Assembly: GCA_017506865.1 (NCBI GenBank)
Contig: JAFCMP010000334.1
Coordinates: 62,001-126,000 of the forward strand
From: Tribonema minus
Taxonomy: Eukaryota; Sar; Xanthophyceae; Tribonematales; Tribonemataceae
Reading direction: 5' to 3'
DNA: 64,000 bases
Shown here one piece after another: positions 1-10,800 of the stretch. Positions within the stretch are counted from its first letter, which is position 1. Every line of letters begins with the position of its first letter. A program made the translations under genes and the position numbers. The notes under the pieces are model-generated. The model saw only the letters and a program-made list of their open reading frames with translations. It had not been told where the DNA came from and did no database searches.

Positions 1-112
1 CATGCGGTATGCATGTTAGCATGCGCAACGTACGAATGGCGTGCCCCAATCGATATCATCAAGACTGCTGGTGGCATTGCAGTGTGACACTTGCTTGCGT
101 GATGTTGCGCAG

Positions 113-3100
113 GCGTTGGCGCGCGTCGCCACCAACCGACAGCTGGACTGGGAAGGAGCCGTCAACAGGGTGCTGCGGGGGGAGGTACCCGCAGGGGGAC
201 AGGCGGGGGGCTCCAGAAGAGGTACATCCAGGGGGGGGGGCACATGGAGGAGGACGTAGGGGAGGACCCCGAGATGCCATTTGGCGGCGGCGGCGTTTGA
301 GTGGTTGTCGTTGCGACGCTTTCAGACTGTCATACGACATGTAGATTCCTTACAGCTAGATGCCAATCATCTGGGCTTTTTCGCGCCCTGAGCGAGAATT
401 AATAAAAAGTACATACTGCAGTTAATAATAAGAGGTACATACTGTAGGGTGCTGCGGGGAGAGGTACCCGCAGGGGGACAGGCAGGGGGCCTCCAGAAGA
501 GGTACATACTGTAGGCGCGAAAGTCACACTGGTGTATTGTTCGCAGCGAATTCTGTTTGATCAGGCAGTTGTTAAATACCCACCAAGTGCTCCTGATCTG
601 GGCGCAGAGGTGAATGCCGCATAGGGCATGGACCTGCCGCATCTGATGGGTACTTCAAAGTACTTTAACACGTAACGTTCCAATGTGCAAGGTGTCCGAG
701 TACACTCGCACTTGAACGCACTGCGCAGGCTGTGTAATGGGCGCAGTCGTGGCCGCCGCCTAACCCTAACCTTGATCCCAACCCTAACCCCTAATCCACC
801 TTGCTTCAAGTTCTGTTCATAGCCTTCACGAAATTCGGATACGTGTTGTGCTGCGTTTGTCACTGACTTCTTGATGGTGCGTCCATCCAGCCAAACTGTA
901 CTTGAAGTTGAAGATAAATACTCAGAGTATCATGTGCACAAGTCGGCAGCCGCTCTTGCACTGATACACACAGCATTTGGAGGCTCTGAAAGCAATTGAC
1001 CACCTACTAGCCATCACGCTGTGCTCGTACGCATTCGCGTACTGCTTGTGTACTGCCGCCACCGCAACCGCCAACGCACTACACTGTAGTCATCGCGCAC
1101 TGTACTCAACGCATGGGTGCACTGCTTATGTACTGCTAATGTACTGCACCACCACAGCAAGCGCCGTGGCGGAGGCCAAGGCAGATGGCCCGCCACCAGC
1201 CGACGGCCGCCGCAGCAGTGGCAGCAAGGGGCAACCTGAGGAGCCACCGCCGCAGCAACTGCAGGTAAGCAATTCGAAGTCCAACTCATCAGAATTGCTA
1301 TGCTGCAGTAAGCCTTAATTTTAAATTACAGTCCAACTGGACTTCATCAGAATTGCTACGAGCACTCTTGCTGCCGCTGGGTAAATATTTGTGTGCGAGT
1401 GTGCGGCCCGAACCATGGCAAGTACGCAAAGTACTCGGGGGTGAAATGTTTTGTAATGCGCAAGGATCCATTTTCACGAACTAGCGAGGAGCTACCGCCT
1501 CAGCAGCTGCAGGTGAGCGATCCGATGGTAGTTGCAGGAAGCAGATCTGGCGAAGAAGGGTGTACAGGCCTAAGATAATTCAGCGTTGTACTTCAACCTT
1601 GAAGTTTAAGTTCAAGTTTCTCAAAGGCCACGGAATTCGAACGATGTTATTCGGCGCGTGTAAGCCGTCGCAGGGGCTCAGGCTATGGCCTGGTGCAGAT
1701 TGGCACAGATTTTTTCAGCTGCGTGTGTGTGTTATCAAAGCGCTGCAAGCATCGAGCCCACATGTATGCTTTGCTCACTGCAGAGACTGCTAGAGGGTGA
1801 TGGCGATGGCGCCGCCGCTGCAGCAGCGTTCGATTGTGTAGGCGCAGATCCTGGTCGTGGCCCGAACCCTAACCCTAACTCCTCCCCCCCCATGCTCCGG
1901 CAGTTGCTTGTTCACCGATCGAGCGACATGGTCGTTGCTGCCTGCGCGTTTTGTTTAGGGTTAGGGTTAGGGTTAGGGTTAACCAAACCCTAAGGCAACG
2001 GCTGCGCCCGTGTGCATGTCTGCGGCAGCGCTCACTGGCATTCCGCATGTATCACACTCTAAGCGTGTGTTGCGAATTCGAGGGTTAGGGTTAGGGTTAG
2101 GGTTAGGGCAACGCCGCCGACTGCTAATACTTTGCACTGCTTCAACGCAGTCTTCAGCTGATACTTTACACTGCTTCAACGCAGTCTCCTGCCAGATGTG
2201 CATGAGATTGCGTCCCGCACGCCAAGTTGAAGTTGTGAAATTGTCGCACCGACCAGATGTACGTGTACATTATACGTCTGGAGTGTGTATTTATACATGT
2301 AGGTAAAAATGTATGCATGGCGTGGTCGCTGCAGGCCAAGGGCGACGGCGGCGGCGCCGCTGCAGACGCGGCGGCGCTCGCGGCGCAGCAGCAGCAGGCA
2401 CGGCGGCCGCGTGCGGCGTCTCGGGCCGGCTCCAGGTACGCTTGTGAGGCCTGATAACCCTACTCAATCACATAGAAGTATAGAAGTATATATAACCTCT
2501 GGAAGTGGCACATATCTGACCCAATGACAACAGCAGTACACAGTCGAGGCCTGACGGCCTCACGCTACTGTATGTAGTACTTGACCCTAATTAATTGCAG
2601 CAGCAGCGGGCATGGCGGCGGCCTCGCGCGGCGTCTCGAGCTGGCTCCAGGTACAACTGCGAGGCCTGATGACCCTAACCCTCGGACCTGGCCCTACTGA
2701 TAAGAGCGGTACACTGCTGAGGCCCGGACAGACTAACCTTTTCGAAGCCGTGACTCAATAATAACAGCAGCAGCAGGCACAGCGGCCTTGCACCGCATCT
2801 CTAGCTGGCTCCAGATACACCTGCGAGGCCTGGTGACCTAGGTGAACTGTTGAGGTCTTATGACCCTGACCCTAGGACCTGACCCTAGTAAAGTACAGCA
2901 GCAGCAGCGAGCAAGGCGGCCAGCGCGGCGTCTCGAGTCGGCTCCAGGTACACTTGCGAGGTCTTGCAACCCCAACCCTGAAGCTGACCTGATCTCAGGC
3001 CAGATGATGCTTTGGTCAAAGTGTAACCAGTGCTTTGGTCAAAGCGCAATCACTGTGCTGATGGAAGCTTTTTCAAAGTGTAAATAATGCTTCGGTCAAA

Positions 3101-4168
3101 GCGTACTTTCTGTGCTGACAGTCCCAGATGTCAGGGTGGTGCAGCTGCACGCCGCGTGCTGCTTCGATATACAGTTGAACCTATCAGGATGTAGAGAAGG
3201 CAAAGCAGCAGCAGCAGCCTGCTTGAAATTCGTTGTGCGCCCTGATACTACGCATCTTGAAAGCTACTAATGATAACAACAATAGTCGCCGCGTATGATG
3301 CGTGAATTGGTGCTACCGGTATGTATGCATCCTGCAGGTAGGTATCCTATAGTGCCACGGCGCCTGGTGTGCGCATCTGGCAGCCACAGACATGGGCCGA
3401 CACGGTGTCAAGAGTATCCTTGTCACAGCTCACTTTTTTGCTAAAAACGGCACACCAATGTTTACTTGTCTTGCATTTCCGCACAACACGATAATGCCGT
3501 CAACTCATTCATCAGTAGATTATTCACTGGCGTTCAACCTTCACAGGAGCGAGTCTGGGGGGTATGGACGTCATGCTGCTCGTTGCTTGAAAACAGCATA
3601 CACACGAAAGTTGCGTTTATGCATGCAGCATCATCACTCACGCATAATCATCCACAAAACTGCAGTCATGGATGATGGTTCACGGGCATTCGCCCCTTAC
3701 AGGAGCGAGTTCAGGGGGGGGGGGGCGGGGGGTAGGGGGCAAGGAGGGGTAGACATGGTGCTGCTCGCTGCTCACGTTGAAGCGCACAACGTTGCAAAGC
3801 AGCATCATACATGCAGAAACATTCGTAAATCTGCAGTCACTGATGGTGATTTGCCGGCGTTCACCCCTCACAGGAGCGAGTTCAAGGGGGGCGACATATG
3901 GACATGGCCCCCATGCAGCTCGTTGCTCTTTAATCGCGTGCAAATTTGAAATGTTGCATTTCTGCATGCAGTATCCTCACTCATGAAATGATCGTTCATG
4001 AAACTGCAGTCAGTAATGATGACTCGCCTTCACAGGAGCGAGTTCAAGGGGGGCGACATGGACATGGCCCCCCCGGCTGCGGCGGCCGCAGGGGGTGCGG
4101 CAGGGGGGCGGGGGGGGCACGCCATCGACCTCAGCGCTCAGATAGAGATTTGCACCGGGGATGTGCAG
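113..4168 (+). CDS. Upstream exons, probable 5' part of the IFT54 transcription unit (partial)
   Basis: Four candidate exons bounded by AG/GT: 113-184, about 1182-1264, 2335-2435 and 4036-4168. Phases fit: 113-184 ends in phase 0, 2335-2435 ends in phase 2 and 4036-4168 restores it, ending in phase 0 exactly as the first IFT54 exon at 4867 needs. The first exon (24 codons, ending NRVLRGE) resembles the end of the calponin-homology-like domain of IFT54, which in animals ends RRVLAGE. The other exons are low complexity: Pro/Gln-rich, then Ala/Gln/Arg-rich, then an Ala/Gly run ending in EICTGDVQ. Either this is an N-terminal extension of IFT54 carrying a second CH-like domain, or the tail of an upstream gene (reading past 4168 reaches a stop at 4207). 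An ATG at 4058 could be an alternative IFT54 start. The window cuts the 5' end. The acceptor of the second exon (AAG) is weak. Confidence 0.45.
280..410 (+). repeat. Dispersed repeat family A
   Basis: The block GGCGGCGGCGTTTGAGTGGT, ACATGTAGATTCC, ATCTGGGCTTTTTCGCGCCC and TGAGCGAGAATTAATAA is shared with 22658-22800 (same strand), 18475-18600 and 26995-27115 (opposite strand), and, for the last half, 9250-9325, 9330-9375 and 9665-9725. Copies are in introns of two different genes and near gene ends, so this is a mobile or transposable-type repeat rather than a local duplication. No coding capacity seen. Confidence 0.8.
1954..2113 (+). repeat. Interstitial TTAGGG (telomere-like) tracts
   Basis: Two short TTAGGG arrays (1954-1982 and 2082-2112) with a CCCTAA tract at 1863-1882 just before. 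Similar tracts in either orientation are at 766-790, 4242-4335, 5010-5060, 6495-6515, 7038-7065, 9946-9998, 10270-10295, 10373-10395, 10502-10540, 11015-11035, 11763-11800, 15020-15062, 15104-15140, 15617-15645, 15925-15966, 17770-17784, 21550-21566, 27823-27860, 28708-28780 and 54274-54310. They are intronic or intergenic, two to five units each, so this is not a chromosome end. Confidence 0.95.
2335..2955 (+). repeat. Exon-edge echo array (donor side) after exon 2335-2435
   Basis: The exon end (Gln/Arg-rich, ending GGCTCCAG) with its donor and about 40 bases of intron recurs near 2595-2700, 2765-2850 and 2890-2985. Two of the three copies keep AG|GT; the middle one has changed to AG|AT. Each copy also begins with CAG runs that look like acceptors, so each could act as a mini-exon of about 50 nt. 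Units are separated by CCCTAA-like sequence. Confidence 0.88.
3537..4060 (+). repeat. Exon-edge echo array (acceptor side) before exon 4036-4168
   Basis: The acceptor border, CACAG followed by GAGCGAGTTCAAGGGGGGCG, is preceded by three copies at about 3540, 3697 and 3870. The copies carry the same CAG acceptor and 30-60 bases of exon-like sequence, progressively changed with distance. Period about 155-170 bp. The copies share an intron part with ACTGCAGTCA and TCATG words. Confidence 0.87.
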
Positions 4169-4872
4169 GTGAGATCATTGTGCGACCCTTGTCTGTTGTA
4201 CTTGTGCTAGAAGGAGAAATTTTTCTAAAGCATAGCTAACCTAACCCTAACCCCTACCGAGTGGGGGAGACGGGAAAAATACTGAAGGTGTCCGGGTTAG
4301 GGTTAGGGTTAGGGAAAGAATTGGGGTTAGGGCTAGGTTGACCTCACGGCACACATGGAGGCATGCAGGGAGGTGGGTAGGGTCAGGGTTGGCGACGGCT
4401 GTCGTCACATGTGTACATGTGAGCAAACTACATGAAGGCGTGTGCAGACACTAGTAACGCAGTTTACTGGCCTGCATTGCGCATGACGATGGCAGCACGA
4501 GTTTTTGATGGCCAAGCTGCGCCCTGCGTAGGTTGGAGCAGTCTTTCTCGGTGATTTTGAATCTTTGGCAGTGTGTGCGCCGGGGTGTATGTATGTTTGC
4601 CGTTTGAGGTGCCATGCGGGCAAGGTGTGCATGCAATAACGGCATAGGTTGGTGTTGGCAGGGCCCAGTGTCAGGAGTAGGTTACTTTCACCCTCACCCT
4701 AGGGGCTACCACTCCCCTGACCCTGGCCCGGTTCCTCAGCCTTTCATGCTTTGACGTAACAGCAGAAGCACAACAGGTGCTTGTTAGCCCTAACCCTACC
4801 TCTCATTCACGTGACCACCTCACCGTAGCTGCACGACTGCTGTAATGCTCGACTCCGCATGAGCAGGTGACG

Positions 4873-7800
4873 ATGACCATGATGGAGCGGCTAATCTCGC
4901 GCCCCAAGATGTCAGAGAAGCTGCTCAGCAAACCGCCGTTCCGCTTCCTACACGACATCATCAGTGAGGTCACCAGGGTGACAGGTGCGTATTGCGTATT
5001 ACGGTTAGGTTAAGGCTAAGGGTAAGTCTAGGATTACGTTGGAGTTAGGGTTAGGTATAGGGGTAGGGCTGGCTTAGTCAGCTGAGCCGCTCATTTAGCC
5101 GCCCTTCTGGTTTGCATGACACCTTCAGTGAGCTACATAGCTCTCTGGGGAGACAGCTGCGAATGCGAACTAGGGTTACGCTCGGGCGTAGGGCTAGGGT
5201 TAGATGTAGGGTTAGGGGTAGGGGTAGCGTGTGTAGTCAGCATGGTTGCCAGGGTGACAGGTGTGCAATAGGGCTACATAGGGCCAGGATTGAGGGTAAG
5301 GATTAGGGGAAGGTTTATTTCCAGGGCGCACCTCAAGTGTGCCCCTGAGCCATTGTATTAGGATCAGGGGTCAGGGGCAGGTTAAGGTCAGAGTTAGGCT
5401 CCCGCAGACGAACACTTCAGTTAGTTCAGTTGCAAGTCGTGTGGCTTGTCAGCTTATGCATACGCACACATCATCATTCATGTGCGTCATATGGCAGATT
5501 TAGGTGAGGAACGTGAAAGCCTTCAAACCACCTCCAACGGCCGCTAGCCTTGTGCCCCGCCAGGACTGAACTTCCCTCTATTTCTGGAGTGCATTCGAAG
5601 TAACACCAAGGCTAGACGGGATGCCTTCGGTGTCCATCCTTGCTGCAGGTGGACACCTTTCCATCTTGATTGCTGCGTGCCACAGCGGATATGGCAGCAG
5701 CAGCTGACGAGTGCTTCAACTTCGATTTACGTCAACTTTGTAGCTGACGCCAGCTATTTCTCTCTTTACAGAATGCTCAACCGTGTTATTGTGTTATTGT
5801 GTGCACCATTGTGTGCATTGTGTGTGCCATTGTGTGCAGGCTTTGCCGAGGGGCTGTACGGCCCTGATCTGCTGGACTCTGCGCAGGTCAAGGACAAGAC
5901 TGCCAAGGTAAAAGAATACTTCAAGTGCAAGGTAAAAGAGTACTTCAAGCACTTGATAGAGAAAGCAGGTCATGGATAAGACTGCCAAGGAAAAATAATA
6001 CTTCAAGTACTTTTTTGAAGTGCGCAAGGTAAATGAATACCGCAAGTGCTCGATGTAGGGTCAAGGACAAGACTGCCAAACTAAATAATATGTCTAGTGC
6101 TTGAAGTGCGCAAGGTAAAAGAATACTTCAAGTACTTGATGTGAATAGCAGGTCAAGTCAAGACTGCCAAGTTGAGTCACTCAAAATGAAACAAACACAC
6201 TGCAAGCACTTCAAGTATATTGTTCAACTGGAGAGCCGTCCAGGCAGCTCGCAGCTCAATTCTTTCGAGTTGCAGCTGTCAATTTCGCGCTCGTGCCTTC
6301 ATCACAGATAGTGCCCTCTGCGGATGCGTCATAGCTTGCTCTGAGGAATTGGAATGCTTGCAGGCGTGCACACCACAGAACATCATATTAGCGAGTTGCG
6401 ATGCTCACTTTTCGCCTGCAAAACAAAATAGTAATGTCCCTCCGCGCTGACCTTTGCAGCTGCTGACATGGGGGATTGCGAGCATGGGTGTACGGTTAGG
6501 TTTAGAGCTAGGGTTAGGGTTAGAGCACACTGCAGGACAGCACCTCGCCTGCTGCCGCACATAGGGCCTAAGGTACTCTTGGTGTTTGGAGGCAACGTTG
6601 GAATGCATTCATCCGTGCATACGGGTTAAGGTCAGGATTAGGGTTGGGTTGGGAACGGCATTGCCCCTGATCTATACGCAGATTGAAGGCACAGACTAGG
6701 ATCGATCAGTCTAGTCCAGATACTACTTCGAGTTTGTGGTTGTATGTGCCATCTCACACACCAAACAGCAGTGTGCCAGCAGCTGCTGACGCAGACGCCG
6801 ATGATGATCCTGCATCACCCAATGATCCCGACTTTGTTGCTGAAAACTCAGATGCAATCAGTTGATTCCTCAATGCCACCCAAAAATTCTGCTGAGCGCA
6901 GATGCTACACCTGCAGTAACCCATGAGTTCGATGTGGCCTTTGATACCTGATGGACAATAATACTGCTTATCCTCCACTTCTTCATGCACATGCGCTATT
7001 TGCAATATCTGATGCCTCTGGTTCGCCTTTGATGACTGAAGGGTTAGGGTTAGGGTTAGGGTTTTGCATGGCAAAGTACTGCGTATTGCTCCACTTCATT
7101 CAATATAGCATGCCTCAAATGCTATAAAGCTTGCACACTGAAGTCTTTTTGACTACTGTGGGTATGGTGGCAGTGTTTGACACGTGGCCGATTGCCGCAG
7201 CAGCGGCGGCCACGGTCATTGTTGGAAGGCATTTAATCTTACGGCTAACCACACCTTGTCACCTAGAGCTCTGCGATGTTTTGATTCGTTTCCATAAAGT
7301 GATTTTCTCATGCTGCTGTGTCCGCCCAATAATACTTCTGCGCGCAGATGCTGTACCTGGAGAGGATAATCAGGGAATTGGCCTTCGGCGCGTGATATGC
7401 AATGGTTCTGCTTATTCTCCCATTACCTTGCCCAGATGCTCTCCCTGCAGTGAGTATTCCTCCATCTCATTATGTGATAATGCTGTGGTGTCGCCGATTG
7501 CTGAGCGCAGATGCTGTACCTGGAGAGGATCGTCAGGGTGGTGGGGACGCAACTCAACACACTCGTCGACGCTCGCCCCGGCAAGATTGTGGCTGGGCTC
7601 GAGGTACTTTTACTCCATTCAATCATTAAGTTTTGATTGCTGAAGTTGAAGTGACTTTCTTTCTCGCAGTGTGCTTTTTTGAGTCGTGTGACATCATGAG
7701 AGAATAGAACGGCGACGCGCGTCCCGGCAAAATTGTGCTTTTATTCTATCAACACTTGAAGTACAAATTCCTGTGTGCTATTTTTAGAGGCGTGATATTC

Positions 7801-10800
7801 ATGAGAGGAAAACCCTGTATGCATGCCTTGACAAATTTGTGGCTCGACCCATGAGGTACCGACTTTATTTTACTCTAATCAACACTTGATGAAGTAAGGT
7901 CTGTGTTCATGTGCAACTGCAAGTGGTGTGATGGCGTGAGGTGAGAAACCGCGGACTGAGCCTTGACAAAATTGTGGCTCGACCCATGAGGTACCGACTT
8001 CAACGACATTGACAGTTGAAGTTTCAATATTTGAAGTTGACATAATCTTCATGTTTTGTGGCTAGATGTGAGGTTTTGACGCTCTCATAAATCCCAAATA
8101 CAGGTGTCGATGATTGCCGTCAACTGCAGGCAACTCCACTGGGGCAGTTATTTTGGCAAGATTTTTACTTTCAGGCAGACCCACCTCTTTCCCCCACTGG
8201 TGGGCGCATCTCGGCTCTCTGCTGCTGCGCACTGCTGCATGTCCTCTGCCGCGTCATTGCGCTGCGCAGCCTTTTGCTGAACCCTTCAAACCCGCTTCAC
8301 TTTCTAACATATTCCACCCTAGGTGAACCTTTGCGCTCATTTCAGTCAGGCACATCTAATTTGACTGCTGCTGTATGTCTGACTTTATTCTGCTGCCGCG
8401 CCATCGTGCTGTGCAGCCGGAGAATACAAACCGTTTCCTGCAGCTGCTGGCGCTGGCGGCAGCGGAGATGCCAGACTCCGCCGCCGCCGTGCAGTTTGTC
8501 TTGGGATCTGATGGCGGCGACGGGGCGCAGGCGCCGACGGTAAGCTGATGAGCTGTACATATCGTATAGCCTATACGATATGTATACGGTATAGGTACTT
8601 GTGAGCTATACATACTGTATAGTGTAGTCCGGGCGTCGGCACCGACGGAAAGCTGTTGAGTTGTACCTACGTTATAGTGTATGAGCCATACCTACCGTAT
8701 GATGAGCTATGCATACAGTATAGTGCAGCAGGCATACGTACCGTGTCGATTCACGCGTACCGCATCTCCACGTGTGTCTCTGCTCGTGCGCCAGTGCATC
8801 TGACACAAGCTCGGCACTGCAAGATTGTGCACCATTTGCAGGCCTTCGTTGTGGCTTGCACGTGCGGGGCCCTGTGAAGCTTGCAAGTACTTTGCAAGCA
8901 TTGCATTTGCATCTGCGCGGCGGCGGCGTGCTTGGACAGACGGTGGCATGCACTGCACCTGAGCGCGGCTTGCGCATGCGGGGCACTGTGTACCAACTTT
9001 GCAAGCATTGCCCTCGCGTCTGCACGGCTGCTGCGCGCGTGGAGCTTTCGCTCACAGCTAGACATTTCATTTTCTTAGGGCTAGACTCTTTTTTTGCTTA
9101 GAGTTACATGTGGGCGAGCACTGCCTGCTCCAAAGCATCACTGCGCTCGCTTGTCAAACTCGCGCACATCAACAGCCAAGCGGCTCGCTGGTCCGCCCAC
9201 GCCGCCCCCCCTTTTCACAGTACATCGAGACAGCGTCAACGTGTTCACAAGATGCACGTAGATTCTGGTAGCACGCTGAACATCCACCATCTGGGTTCTT
9301 TCACGCCCGCAGCGAAGGTTTCATAGCACGCTGAACATCCACCATCCGGGCTCTTTCGCGCCCGAAGCGAAGACTTTATAAAGAAGTACATGCGTGCTGC
9401 GCACTGATGCAATTCACGCAACATGGTTGCATGCGGCAAGGTGAGTCAGCGCTCTGCAAGTCAGGGCTCAATGACTGAGCCGGTGCCCAATTCACGCAGT
9501 GCTTCAACGCGTGAGGCAAGGTGAGTCAGCGCCCAGCGAGTCAGTGCTCCATGACTGCGGCAGTGCTCAGTGGACTCAGCGCTTCATTGTGTCGGTGCTT
9601 CATCGCTGCGCAGGAGGCGTACATCGAGACACTTGATGAGGGTGTTCACGTGTCACACGCAGGCTCTGGTAGCGAGCTGTGAATCCACCATCTGGCTTCT
9701 TTCGCGCCTGAGCCAGAACTCATCAAAAGCAGGTGCATGCCAAGCACTGATGCAGTGTACGCAATGTCATCGCTGCACAGGAGGCGCCGCCCGCCGTGGC
9801 CAGAGCGTCATCCGTGGCAGAAGGCTCCGCAGCGCCTGCGCCATCGCCCGTCGCGCCGGAGATTGCCGAGCCACGCGATGGCAGGCTGAACAGGGCTGCT
9901 GCACCAGGTACCACAATCAGCGGTGCTCAGCATGTGATTACTAGGGTTAGTTTTAGCGTTGGGGTTAGGGTGAGGGTTAGGGTCAGGGTTAGGGTTATAG
10001 GGTAGCCGAGCCGCGCAACGTGGCTTGGCAGGGCCGCAGCTGCTGCAGGTCGCGCGCGAGATCGCCGAGCCACGTGATGGCAGGCTTGGTAGGGCTGCTG
10101 CGGCTCCAGGTACCGCGCTGTCAGCAGTGCTTAGGGTTAAGCTCAGGGTTACAGTTAGGATTAGAACCAGCGGCGCCCGAGATCGCCGAGCCGCGCGATG
10201 GCAGGCTCAACAGGGCTGCTGCTGCGCCAGGTACTACGCAAGCAGCAGTGCTCAGCACGTGTTTAGTAGGGTCAGGGTCAGGGTTAGGGTTTAGCCAAAC
10301 CACGGGATGGCAGGCTCGGCAGGGCTGCAGCTGCTCCAGGTACCACGCAAGCAGTGCTCAGTGCGCCTCTACTAGGGTTAGGGTTAGGGTTAGATCTAGG
10401 GTAAAACCGGTCGCGCCGGAGATTGGTGAACCGCGAGACGGCAGGCTTGGCAGAGCAGCAGCGGTGCCACACGTAATCGGCAGTGCTCAGCACGTGTTTA
10501 CTAGGGTTAGGGTTAGGGTGAGGGTTAGGGTTAGGGTGTAGCCCATTCGCGCGAGGGCAGGCTCGGCAGGGCAGCAGCGGCGCCAGGCACCACGCAATCA
10601 GCAGTGCTCAGCGCGCATCTACCAGGGTTAAAATGAGGGTTAGGATTGGTGTTTAGCGGCGCCGGCTCCTTAGGGAAAGGGTTGGTCAATGAGCAGTGGT
10701 GCAGTGATCGCCAGATGTGCACCACTGCATCGCAGCAGCTCGTGCAACCCTTTGGGTGAGGGTGGAAGTTTGGGTTAGCGTTCGTGTTGGCCTTACAGGT

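Noticed and set aside
1863-2113. Chromosome end (telomere)
   Set aside because: TTAGGG tracts are short, in both orientations and scattered through more than 20 places in genes along the window.
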